Positions 40,427-48,350 of a stretch of DNA of 64,000 nucleotides are shown in pieces; positions within the stretch are counted from its first letter, which is position 1; each line of letters begins with the position of its first letter. This stretch comes from Demequina lutea (GTDB lineage: Bacteria; Actinomycetota; Actinomycetes; Actinomycetales; Demequinaceae). Made by a program: the position numbers and the translations under genes. Under the pieces are notes generated by a model that was not told the origin of the DNA, searched no databases, and was given only the letters and a program-made list of their open reading frames with translations. The stretch is from NCBI RefSeq assembly GCF_013409005.1, contig NZ_JACBZO010000001.1:806001-870000 (forward strand), in the 5' to 3' direction.

Positions 40427-41307
40427 TGGCACAGATACTCGACGGCAAGGCCACCGCTGCCACCATCAAGGCCGAACTGGCCGAGAGGGTCGCCGCGCTC
40501 GCGACGCGCGGCATCGTCCCTGGTTTGGGCACGTTGCTCGTCGGTGAAGACCCTGGATCCACGTGGTACGTGAACGGCAAGCATGCCGACTGCGCCGAGG
40601 TGGGGATCGCCTCGCTTCGCGAGGACCTGCCCGCCACGGCAACCCAGGCCGAGGTCGAGGCCGCGGTCGACAGGCTCAACGCGAACCCCGACTGCACCGG
40701 GTTCATCGTCCAACTGCCGCTCCCCAATGGCATCGACACGAACAAGGTTTTGGAGCGCATCGACCCCGACAAGGATGCCGATGGGCTGCACCCCACCAAC
40801 CTCGGTCGCCTCGTGGCGCGCGTGGGTGAGGACATCGAAAGCCCCCTGCCGTGCACGCCCAAGGGGATCATTGAGCTGGTCGAGCGCCACGGAGTGAACC
40901 TCGGACGCCGGGATGTCGTGGTGATCGGCCGGGGCGCCACCGTCGGCCGCACGATCGGCCTAATGCTCACCCGCAAGGCCGTCAACGCGACCGTGACCCT
41001 GTGCCACACCGGCACCGCCGATCTGGCGACGCACACGCGCAACGCCGACGTCATCGTCGCGGCGGCCGGTGTGCCGGACATTGTCACGGCCGACATGGTC
41101 AAGCACGGCGTCATCCTGATCGACGTGGGCGTGTCCCGCGCGACGGACCCGGTCACGGGGAAGACCAAGGTGGTCGGGGACATCGCCATCGAGGCGCGTG
41201 AGAAGGCCTCGTGGTACTCGCCCAACCCGGGAGGAGTGGGCCCGATGACGCGCGCGATGCTGCTCGCAAACGTGGTGGAGTCGGCCGAGCGCCAAGCGGG
41301 CCGATAG
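40426..41307 (+). CDS. folD: Methylenetetrahydrofolate dehydrogenase/cyclohydrolase
   Basis: Bifunctional NADP enzyme converting 5,10-methylene-THF to 10-formyl-THF. 293 residues. Signatures: the substrate Tyr/Lys region [15 protein letters not shown] (the YxxxK pattern), [21 protein letters not shown], and the Rossmann [14 protein letters not shown]. It overlaps glyA by one base and is therefore under the same riboswitch. xth follows 30 bases downstream. Confidence 0.98.
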   Translation: MAQILDGKATAATIKAELAERVAALATRGIVPGLGTLLVGEDPGSTWYVNGKHADCAEVGIASLREDLPATATQAEVEAAVDRLNANPDCTGFIVQLPLPNGIDTNKVLERIDPDKDADGLHPTNLGRLVARVGEDIESPLPCTPKGIIELVERHGVNLGRRDVVVIGRGATVGRTIGLMLTRKAVNATVTLCHTGTADLATHTRNADVIVAAAGVPDIVTADMVKHGVILIDVGVSRATDPVTGKTKVVGDIAIEAREKASWYSPNPGGVGPMTRAMLLANVVESAERQAGR

Positions 41308-41337
41308 CGCGTCGGGCGGCCTCGGTAGGCTGTCCGC

Positions 41338-42147
41338 ATGCGCATCGTCACCATCAACGTCAACGGGGTGCGTGCCGCCCTTCGCAAGGGCTTCCAGGAG
41401 TGGCTCGACGGCTCCGGCGCCGATGTCGTGTGTCTCCAAGAGGTACGCGCGCCCGATGACGTGGTGCGGGAGGCCTTCGCCTCCGGGTGGCACGTCGTCC
41501 ATCAGGAGTGCGAGGTCAAGGGCCGGGCGGGCGTTGCCATCCTGTCGCGGGCTGAGCCGTCGGATGTTCTCGTGGGCGCCGACGCTCTCGGTGAAGCCGC
41601 CAGTGCCGCCCAGCACACCGGTCGCTGGGTGGAGGCCACGATCGCCTCGCCTGCTGGCCCCGTGCGTGTCGTGTCGGTGTATGTCCACTCCGGCGAAGCG
41701 GGCACGCCCAAGATGGATTCCAAGTACGAGTTCCTGGATCTGATGACCGCGCGGCTGGCCGCGCTCCAGGGGGCGTTCGACAGGGTGGTGGTCATGGGGG
41801 ACATCAACATCGCTCACACGCACCACGACATCAAGAACTGGAAGGGCAATCTCAAGTCGGCGGGCTTCTTGCCCGAAGAGCGCGCCTACCTTGACAGGTG
41901 GGTGGAGTCGAGTTGGGTTGATGTTCACAGGGCGATCGAGGGGCTTCATGACGGTCCGTACACGTGGTGGTCCATGCGGGGCAAGGCCTTCGACACGGAC
42001 ACCGGCTGGCGGCTCGACTATCAGTTCGCGACGAGCGCACTGGCCGATGCGGCGAGGTCAGCTGTCGTGGGACGGGCGGCGTCGTGGGATGCACGTTGGT
42101 CCGACCACGCGCCGCTGACGATCGAGTACGACCTGAGTGTGAGCTAG
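41338..42147 (+). CDS. xth: Exodeoxyribonuclease III / AP endonuclease
   Basis: Mg-dependent repair nuclease of the EEP family. 269 residues. Motifs: ITINVNGVRAALRKGF, CLQEVRAP with the catalytic Glu, MGDINIAHTHHDIKNWKGN, WWSMRGKAFDTDTGWRLDYQF, and the terminal WDARWSDHAPLTIEYDL with the catalytic His. It may be read from the folD transcript or its own promoter in the 30-base gap. No TTG or GTG alternatives are better than the ATG. Confidence 0.95.
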   Translation: MRIVTINVNGVRAALRKGFQEWLDGSGADVVCLQEVRAPDDVVREAFASGWHVVHQECEVKGRAGVAILSRAEPSDVLVGADALGEAASAAQHTGRWVEATIASPAGPVRVVSVYVHSGEAGTPKMDSKYEFLDLMTARLAALQGAFDRVVVMGDINIAHTHHDIKNWKGNLKSAGFLPEERAYLDRWVESSWVDVHRAIEGLHDGPYTWWSMRGKAFDTDTGWRLDYQFATSALADAARSAVVGRAASWDARWSDHAPLTIEYDLSVS

Positions 42148-42187
42148 GCGGTTCGCAGAGAACGGCGCGCCTCAGGCCGCGTTGCGC

Positions 42188-43429
42188 CTAGAAGAAGGCA
42201 AAGCGCGGGCGTGCGAGTCCTTCCTTCTGAAACGCCTCGTCGATCACCGTTGCGGCGCCAGCGGACTGCGAGCGACGCATTAACGCGATGGCAGAGCCTC
42301 CGTCGCCCGCGCCGACGAGCCGCGCGCCGATCGCTCCCAGACGGAAGGCCGTGTCGATGGCGAGGTTGAGTTCACTGCAACTGACTTCGAGGTCCACCTC
42401 GAGCGACGCGTGGGATCGGTACATCGCCTTGCCAACCGAGACGAAGCGCTCGTGCGCGGGAGCGGTGCCGGTGAGCTCGTCGCGCACCTGCTCGACACGT
42501 TCGTTCTCCATGAAGAAGTGCCGCGCCCGCTTGCGGAGGATGGGGTCGGCGATGGAGTTGACGCGCGCAAGACCGTTTGGTCCCGTTGGGAGCTCTCGCA
42601 GTGCTGACACTCCCAGGGCCTTGGCCGCGGCGGCGGCGTCGGCCATCCGTTGCCGCACCATCGCGACTTGCCGCGTGGAGCGTACTCCCGTATCGATAAT
42701 GAGGAGCCCGAGCCCGTAATCGGCGAGAGTCAGGGGGCACAGTTGCGCGATCGGAGGTCGCGCGCTGAAGTCCAAATAGATCGCCTCGCCTGGCGCGCAT
42801 CGCAGGATCGTGTGTTGCGCCACGCCGGCAGTTGCGCCGCCCACCAGGTCGTTTTCCGCATCCATGCAGACCTCGGCGAGTTCGGTGGCGTCGACATCGG
42901 TGGGCAGGGCCAAGCCCCACACGGCGTTGGCGGCCAGCGCGGTCGCCGCGGTCAGCGAAGTCGATGAGCTGAGGCCCGCCGAAATCGGCACGCACGACGT
43001 GATGGCGATGTCCATGCCGCTGCCCGCATAGCCGCGTTCCTGGAGAGACCAGAGCACTCCCGCCGGGTAGGACATCCATTCGTCTTCGTCGCGTAGGTCT
43101 TCCAGCGATTCGAGGTTGCCCTCCCACACGGGGTGCGCATCGTTCGCGTCGCGGAAAAGGTCGGTGGTGATTCTGATGATCGAGTCATCGCGCTTGGTCG
43201 CCGCGATATACGTGCGGTGGGGGATGACGGTCGACAGGCACACGCCGTTGCTGATGTCGGTGTACTCGCCCACCAGGTTGATGCGGCCCGGCGCGGACCA
43301 CGTGCCCTTGGCCTCGACTCCGAACGCGGCGAGGAGGTTCTCCTCTGCTCGCCGGTTGCCTTCCTCGCGCGACCAAGCCGTCATCCACCGCGTCTCGGCC
43401 TTATCAGGCAAATCAGTCACGTTGACCAT
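42188..43429 (-). CDS. Galactokinase-like GHMP kinase lacking the usual catalytic Asp
   Basis: About 413 residues from one of two adjacent ATGs (43432 or 43429). GHMP features are clear: the GalK-type signature GRINLVGEYTDISNG (canonical GEHTDYN with His to Tyr), the phosphate-binding loop PISAGLSSSTSLTAA and the C-terminal GARLVGAGDGGSAIAL. In active galactokinases the catalytic base lies in a GxMDQ motif. Here the codons read AENDLVGGATAGVAQH, so Ala stands where the Asp is expected. No galT, galE or galM is nearby. It may be an unusual GHMP kinase, use another substrate, or be regulatory. Confidence 0.82.
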   Translation of the reverse strand: MVNVTDLPDKAETRWMTAWSREEGNRRAEENLLAAFGVEAKGTWSAPGRINLVGEYTDISNGVCLSTVIPHRTYIAATKRDDSIIRITTDLFRDANDAHPVWEGNLESLEDLRDEDEWMSYPAGVLWSLQERGYAGSGMDIAITSCVPISAGLSSSTSLTAATALAANAVWGLALPTDVDATELAEVCMDAENDLVGGATAGVAQHTILRCAPGEAIYLDFSARPPIAQLCPLTLADYGLGLLIIDTGVRSTRQVAMVRQRMADAAAAAKALGVSALRELPTGPNGLARVNSIADPILRKRARHFFMENERVEQVRDELTGTAPAHERFVSVGKAMYRSHASLEVDLEVSCSELNLAIDTAFRLGAIGARLVGAGDGGSAIALMRRSQSAGAATVIDEAFQKEGLARPRFAFF

Positions 43430-43513
43430 CATGCCAAATGCCTGACCGGTTGCATTCACTTTCCGCATGCCATGATGGGTGAAGGAACTGTAGTCAACTC
43501 AAGGAGTCTTCTC

Positions 43514-44095
43514 ATGGCCGCTCGTACGCCACGCTCGTCTGCAACGCCCGAGCCTGTGCAGCCCCCAGAAGTTGAGGCGCCCGCGGCAGCGGCGGCTGCC
43601 CCTGTGGTCCCCGCTTCCCCGTCCCCGTCCGTTCTTGAACGCCTGCGGCGCAACCGGATGGGGGCGATGCTAGGCGGACTCGTCGTCGCCATCGCGGTGG
43701 CCCTCTTGCTGTCCGTGCTCGTGCCCAACTCGAACCTTCTGCTCGCGCTCACACTGCTCGGCCTTGCCGAGGCGTTCGCCGTCGGCTTCACCGTGCGTTA
43801 CCTTTCGGGTTGCCGCGGACTGAGGCACCAGGTGACGGCCTTCGTCCTGGCCGCGATCGGGGTTCATGTGCTGGCCACCACGGGACTGGTGAATCAGAAG
43901 TTCGGCGACTTGAGCGGAATCCTGTCCAGCGTTCTCAGCGGCGCGAAAGGCATCGGGGGCGGTCTCGGGTGGGACGACGCGGTGATGTCTGCCCTCGCGA
44001 CGCCTGCCGTCTCAACTGGAGCGATCTTGTGCGGCCTCGTGGCCGCCATCATCGCCGGCTGGGGCGTGCGTGAAAGCGGCTACGTTCACAAGTAG
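43514..44095 (+). CDS. Membrane protein with Ala/Pro-rich N-terminus, unknown
   Basis: 193 residues from an ATG with AAGGAG nine bases upstream. The first 45 residues are Ala/Pro-rich and probably disordered. About five hydrophobic helices follow (roughly 50-72, 75-95, 104-125, 150-185). No family recognised. It is divergent from the galactokinase-like gene and followed by a strong hairpin. The in-frame region upstream to 43133 belongs to the other strand's gene. Confidence 0.72.
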   Translation: MAARTPRSSATPEPVQPPEVEAPAAAAAAPVVPASPSPSVLERLRRNRMGAMLGGLVVAIAVALLLSVLVPNSNLLLALTLLGLAEAFAVGFTVRYLSGCRGLRHQVTAFVLAAIGVHVLATTGLVNQKFGDLSGILSSVLSGAKGIGGGLGWDDAVMSALATPAVSTGAILCGLVAAIIAGWGVRESGYVHK

Positions 44096-44104
44096 CCCGT
44101 GTCG

Positions 44105-44131
44105 GGGTCGCGTCGCCCGGCGGCGCGACCC
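44105..44131 (+). terminator. Terminator-like hairpin between convergent genes
   Basis: Perfect inverted repeat GGGTCGCG (44105-44112)/CGCGACCC (44124-44131), with further pairing inside the 11-base loop. It lies ten bases after the stop of the + strand membrane gene and before the end of mrp, so it could serve both directions. Confidence 0.7.
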
Positions 44132-44142
44132 GTTGGAACGTC

Positions 44143-44170
44143 GTGCGCGGTGTCTAGTGCGCGGTGTCTA
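44143..44170. repeat. Perfect tandem 14-mer ending in the mrp stop codon
   Basis: GTGCGCGGTGTCTA occurs twice in direct succession (44143-44156 and 44157-44170). Read on the minus strand, the second copy starts with the mrp stop TAG. A degenerate third unit, GTGTCCGGTG, follows inside the gene. Confidence 0.85.
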
Positions 44171-45304
44171 GTGTCCGGTGCCGCTTACCGGTGTGACCGC
44201 CAGTTTTCTGCCTGCCAGGCCCCTGCTTCTTGAGGTGAGCGAGCGTGCAATGGCGACCATCGCCTGTGCCGCAGCGGTCTCGGGGGCGCCGATGACGACT
44301 GGCATACCGTTGTCGCCACCCTCGCGCGTGGTGATTTCGAGAGGGATCTGACCCAGAAGAGGAACGGGAGTGCCGAGGGTCGCGGTGAGGCGATCGGCGA
44401 CGTGCTGGCCGCCACCCTCGCCGAAGAGGTGAAGCCGCGAACCGTCTGCCTGTTCGAGCCATGCCATATTCTCGATCACGCCGGCGACGGACTGTGAAGT
44501 CTGCGTGGCAATCGAACCGGCGCGTTCGGCGACTCCCGCCGCCGCGGTCTGCGGCGTGGTCACGACCACGAGTTCTGCGTGGGGGAGCAGTTGAGCCACG
44601 GAGATTGCCATGTCCCCTGTGCCTGGAGGCAGGTCGAGTAGGAGCACGTCGAGGTCACCCCAGAAGACGTCGGCAAGGAATTGCTCGAGCGCGCGGTGAA
44701 GCATCGGGCCCCGCCACACGACGGGCTGGCCCTCCGGCACAAACATGCCGATGCTCACAGTCTTGACGTCGTGAGAGATCGGGGGCAGGAGCATGTCGTC
44801 GAGGCGCGTGGGCTGGCCCTTCACGCCGAGCATGCTCGGAATGGAGAAACCGAAGATGTCGGCGTCGAGGACTCCCACCTTGAGGCCGTCGGCCGCCATC
44901 GCCGCCGCGAGGTTCGCCGTGACGGTGGACTTGCCGACGCCGCCCTTGCCAGAGGCGATGGCGTAGATCTTGGTGAGGTTCCCGGGTTGAGTGAAGGGGA
45001 TGACTGCCTCGGGCGCCCCTCCGCGCAACTTGGAGCGCAAGGCGAGACGCTGCTCGTCCGTCATCACTCCGAGTTCGATGCGGACGTCGGTGACGCCTTC
45101 GACGGACCGAACCGCCGCATCCACGTCGCTCGTGAGTCGTTCACGCATCGGGCACGCGGCGATCGTGAGGTCGATGCCGATCGTGGCGACCCCATCGTCG
45201 TCGATCTCGACGGAGCGCACCATCCCCACTTCCGTAATCGGTCTACGGATCTCGGGGTCGATCACCAGGGCCAGCGCGCTTCTCAACATGTCTTCGGTGG
45301 GCAT
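44168..45304 (-). CDS. mrp: Mrp/ApbC family Fe-S cluster carrier ATPase
   Basis: 378 residues. An N-terminal MIP18/DUF59 domain (about 1-85, with TIAACPMRERL) is fused to a deviant Walker A ATPase: IYAIASGKGGVGKSTVTANLA, DLPPGTGDMAISV and NMAWLE. Mrp/ApbC proteins bind and hand over Fe-S clusters. The CxxC normally found after the ENMS motif in ApbC is missing here (ENMAWLEQADGSRLHLFGEGGG contains no Cys), as I recall is common in actinobacterial versions. The DUF1003 and MgtE-N genes upstream on the same strand are the usual neighbours. Confidence 0.92.
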   Translation of the reverse strand: MPTEDMLRSALALVIDPEIRRPITEVGMVRSVEIDDDGVATIGIDLTIAACPMRERLTSDVDAAVRSVEGVTDVRIELGVMTDEQRLALRSKLRGGAPEAVIPFTQPGNLTKIYAIASGKGGVGKSTVTANLAAAMAADGLKVGVLDADIFGFSIPSMLGVKGQPTRLDDMLLPPISHDVKTVSIGMFVPEGQPVVWRGPMLHRALEQFLADVFWGDLDVLLLDLPPGTGDMAISVAQLLPHAELVVVTTPQTAAAGVAERAGSIATQTSQSVAGVIENMAWLEQADGSRLHLFGEGGGQHVADRLTATLGTPVPLLGQIPLEITTREGGDNGMPVVIGAPETAAAQAMVAIARSLTSRSRGLAGRKLAVTPVSGTGH

Positions 45305-45406
45305 GCCCACCATCGTACGGGTGCTTGCGCTGGACCTCCGCGCCGGTGCGCGGGCGCACAGACGCATGGTCCGACGCTTGGACGACACAGACTGCAGAAG
45401 CGCTCG

Positions 45407-45925
45407 CTACTCGCCGCTGACCTCGTCCTCGCGTTCGCGGTCCATGTCCTTGAGTTCCTCGAGAAGCGACCGAAGCTCACTGCGCACGAAGTCCCTGGTT
45501 GCGGTCTCGCCAAGAGCCTGGCGCAGCGCGGCGACCTCGCGGGCAAGGTATGCCGTATCCGCGAGAGACCGCTCGGCGCGCTGTCGGTCCTGTTCGGCGG
45601 AGACGCGGTCCCTGTCGTCCTGGCGGTTCTGTGCGAGCAGGATCAGGGGCGCCGCGTAGGAGGCCTGGAGCGACAAGATGAGGGTGAGCGCGGTGAAGTA
45701 CAACTTGGGCGAGTCAAAGCGGAGGTGGTTCTCCGCCGTAAAGGGAATCGAGTTCCACACCAGCCACACGACGACGAATCCCGTGAGGTAAACCAGAAAA
45801 CGAGGCGTTCCCAGGAACCTGGCGATTCCCTCCGAGACCCTGCCGAAGCGGTCGGACTCTTGACTCGAGCGTCGGGGCTTGAAGAGTTTGCGTTCGCCCT
45901 TGGGGCGGTCCAGGCGCTCAGCCAT
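45407..45925 (-). CDS. DUF1003 membrane protein
   Basis: 172 residues: a basic N-terminus, two hydrophobic helices (about 43-60 and 78-98) with the DUF1003 pattern FDSPKLYFTALTLILSLQASYAAPLILLAQNRQ, and a C-terminal charged coiled coil. Function unknown; the family is often next to MgtE-like and Mrp genes. Its start overlaps the end of the upstream MgtE-N gene by eight bases, so the two are translationally coupled. Confidence 0.92.
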   Translation of the reverse strand: MAERLDRPKGERKLFKPRRSSQESDRFGRVSEGIARFLGTPRFLVYLTGFVVVWLVWNSIPFTAENHLRFDSPKLYFTALTLILSLQASYAAPLILLAQNRQDDRDRVSAEQDRQRAERSLADTAYLAREVAALRQALGETATRDFVRSELRSLLEELKDMDREREDEVSGE

Positions 45926-47231
45926 CGGACCCCTCCGTTGCCGTCGTGACCGCCTTCATCGCCGTCGTCATTCGAGAGGCGCGCGGTTCATGTTCGCGCC
46001 AGTCGCGCGGGAGCAGATGGTCGAGCACGTCGTCGATCGAGATCGCGCCGAGCAAGTGATTGTCCTCATCCACGACGGGCAGGGCCAGGATGTCGTACGC
46101 CGCCATGCGGCGGGCGACCTCGGCGAGTGAGTCGGCAGGCTCGAGCGAGGCGATCGCGGGATCAACAAAGTTGCCGACGCTGTCGTGCGGAGCCTCGCGA
46201 AGCAGCCTCTGCAGGTGGACGAGGCCGATGAAGCGGCCCGTGGGGGTTTCGAGCGGAGGGCGCACCACAAAGACCATCGACGCAAGGGCAGGGGCGATGG
46301 CCTCGACGCGCACGAGCGCGAGGCACGTCGCGACCGAGGTCTCGGGGCCGACGATCACGGGCTCGGTGGTCATGAGTCCACCCGCGGTGTCGTCCTCGTA
46401 GCCGAGGAGCTGGCGCACCTGTCGGGCGTCTTCTGGTTCCATGAGCTCGAGGAGTTCCGCGGCCTCGGTAGCGGGCAGGTCGCCCAAGAGGTCGGCGGCG
46501 TCGTCGGGATCCATGGCCTCGAGAACGTCCGCTGCGCGGTCCCTGCGCAGGGTGCTCAGCAGCGCGACTTGGTCCTCTTCGGGAAGTTCTTCGAGTACGT
46601 CGGCGAGGCGCTCGTTGTCGAGGGCTCCCGCGATTTCGGCCGATCGGGCGGGGCTCATCTCCATGAGTGCGGCCGCGAGGTCGGCGGGCTTGTAGTCGGC
46701 AAACGACTCGATGACGAGCGCGGCGCCCTGCATCTTGTCGCGGGTCGCGAGGCCCGTGACCTCGTCGAGGTCGACCACGGACGAGGCGCCCTTGCGCGAG
46801 AGGCCGAGCACCCCGCGCCTGCGCTCCCCGCTGCGGACGTACAACTTGGTGACCTGCCAGACGCGACCGCGCCCTTGTTCGATGGCGATGTCCTCGATGT
46901 AGGCGAGGGTTCGACCCGCCTTGAGGGTGACCGACCGCTCGAAGAGTTCGCCAATCGCAAGCGTTTCGGACGCGCGCGCCTGGAAGCGCCGCAGGTTCAC
47001 CACACCCGTGCAGATGACTTGGCCGGGGTTGATCGACGTCACCCTGGTGAGCGGCATGAACACGCGTCGCCGACCGGGAACCTCGACGACGAGACCCACT
47101 GCGGTGGGCGCCCCGGATCTGCGCAGGAGGAGGACGACGTCGCGCACCCTACCCACGGCGTCACCAAGTGGGTCGAAAACGGTGGTGCCTGCTAGGCGCG
47201 CCACAAAGATTCGCTCGACTCCCGTACTCAT
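45918..47231 (-). CDS. MgtE N-terminal and CBS domain protein without a channel domain
   Basis: 437 residues. A PRC-barrel-like N-terminus (about 8-150) precedes an MgtE intracellular N domain, seen as repeated helical units (ALMEMSPARSAEIAGALDNERLADVLEELPEEDQVALLSTL). Two CBS motifs follow (GLMTTEPVIVGPETSVATCL and FVDPAIASLEPADSLAEVARRMA). The membrane channel of true MgtE transporters is absent, so it is not by itself a transporter. It may sense Mg2+ or nucleotides through the CBS pair, possibly acting on the DUF1003 protein encoded next. Confidence 0.9.
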   Translation of the reverse strand: MSTGVERIFVARLAGTTVFDPLGDAVGRVRDVVLLLRRSGAPTAVGLVVEVPGRRRVFMPLTRVTSINPGQVICTGVVNLRRFQARASETLAIGELFERSVTLKAGRTLAYIEDIAIEQGRGRVWQVTKLYVRSGERRRGVLGLSRKGASSVVDLDEVTGLATRDKMQGAALVIESFADYKPADLAAALMEMSPARSAEIAGALDNERLADVLEELPEEDQVALLSTLRRDRAADVLEAMDPDDAADLLGDLPATEAAELLELMEPEDARQVRQLLGYEDDTAGGLMTTEPVIVGPETSVATCLALVRVEAIAPALASMVFVVRPPLETPTGRFIGLVHLQRLLREAPHDSVGNFVDPAIASLEPADSLAEVARRMAAYDILALPVVDEDNHLLGAISIDDVLDHLLPRDWREHEPRASRMTTAMKAVTTATEGSDG

Positions 47232-47250
47232 AGGGCCAGCGTACTGTCGC

Positions 47251-47286
47251 CGCGCGGTGCTTTCGGGAGGCTACGCGCGGTGCTTT
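47251..47286. repeat. Short direct repeat in the APH/MgtE-N intergenic region
   Basis: CGCGCGGTGCTTT occurs at 47251-47263 and 47274-47286, ten bases apart, in the 62-base gap before the end of the APH-type gene. It shares the core GCGCGGTG with the tandem 14-mer at the mrp stop. Confidence 0.75.
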
Positions 47287-47293
47287 TGGAAGG

Positions 47294-48196
47294 TCACACG
47301 TGGTGCTGGGCAACCCCGAGGGCCTGCAAACCGAGCCAGCCGGCCGCGACATCGGTCTTGTCGCGCGACAACGCGAGCATCGTCGCGTAATCGATCGCCT
47401 CGGCGCGGGCCCTGGCGAAGGTCGGCATGTCGAGCCCGCCGAGGCCCTCAACGAACGCGTCCCAGTGGCTCGGTGGGAGGAGGACCAGGCATTGGCCGAT
47501 GTCGGCCGCAGGGTCGCCCGCGCCGGCGTCTCCCCAGTCGATGATGCCCGCGAGAACTCCGTGGTAGGTGAGGATGTGCTGTCCCTTGAGGTCGAGGTGA
47601 GCCCACGTTGCCGCTGGTCGAGGGACGGACGCCCCGCGACCGAGGACGCGACGTGCGGCGTTCACGTTGAGCCGCCATGCGGTGCCGTCGGTGCGCCGGG
47701 CGAGTGTCGCGAGCCGATCCTCGAAGCGTGCCGCGCGCACCGCGAGCGGTTTCGACTTCCTGGGGTGCCGAGGAGCCTGAACCGGCGCGTCGGTGTGCAG
47801 TGCGGCGAGGGCGCGGCCGAGTTGGGTCGCGCCTGCGGGCGACAGGGGCGCCTTGGTTGCCGGCTCTCCTGGGACCCACGGGACGACGCTCCAGCGCCAC
47901 GGAAACGCGGTGTTTGGCGATCCGACGCGCACCGGCACGGGCGCCCTGAATGGCCAAGAGGCGCCGATGCGAGGGAGCCAGTCGACCTCGGTCACGTGCC
48001 GATCGGCCGCGACTTGCCTGCGAGGCAACCTGACGGCCCACGCGTCGCCCAGGCGCCACACGATCGCATCCTTGCCCTCGAAGCGCTCGCCGAGCGCAAA
48101 ACCGGCCGCCTCGGGCACCTGGTTGGTGATGAGAGATGTGACCAGAGCTGCGTCGACGCGCACCTCGGCCTCGGGTTGCGCCGTCGCAAGGGTCAT
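47294..48196 (-). CDS. Aminoglycoside/macrolide phosphotransferase-like kinase
   Basis: 300 residues of the APH/choline-kinase fold. Visible: nucleotide-binding N-lobe with AIVWRLGDAWAVRLPRR, the catalytic loop WAHLDLKGQHIL with Asp, and the Mg-binding GIIDWGDAGAGDPAADIG. In the catalytic loop the usual Asn (HxDxxxxN) is replaced by His. The family covers antibiotic, homoserine and metabolite kinases, so resistance should not be assumed. It stands alone, with the decarboxylase gene downstream. Confidence 0.85.
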   Translation of the reverse strand: MTLATAQPEAEVRVDAALVTSLITNQVPEAAGFALGERFEGKDAIVWRLGDAWAVRLPRRQVAADRHVTEVDWLPRIGASWPFRAPVPVRVGSPNTAFPWRWSVVPWVPGEPATKAPLSPAGATQLGRALAALHTDAPVQAPRHPRKSKPLAVRAARFEDRLATLARRTDGTAWRLNVNAARRVLGRGASVPRPAATWAHLDLKGQHILTYHGVLAGIIDWGDAGAGDPAADIGQCLVLLPPSHWDAFVEGLGGLDMPTFARARAEAIDYATMLALSRDKTDVAAGWLGLQALGVAQHHV

Positions 48197-48350
48197 GTCC
48201 TTACCCTAGAAGTGGGGGCACCCAGTGCATATAGCGCCTTGGCACAACGACACGCCGAGGCCGTTGTCGCTGACCTCCTCCACAAATCGGGAGTAATAAG
48301 ACGAGCCCTCCCAAGGGTGACGCTTCGAGGTGGGCCACAGACGCCGTGAC

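Noticed and set aside
47294-48196. Antibiotic resistance gene
   Set aside because: The APH fold alone does not show resistance, key loop residues differ, and no mobile element is next to it.
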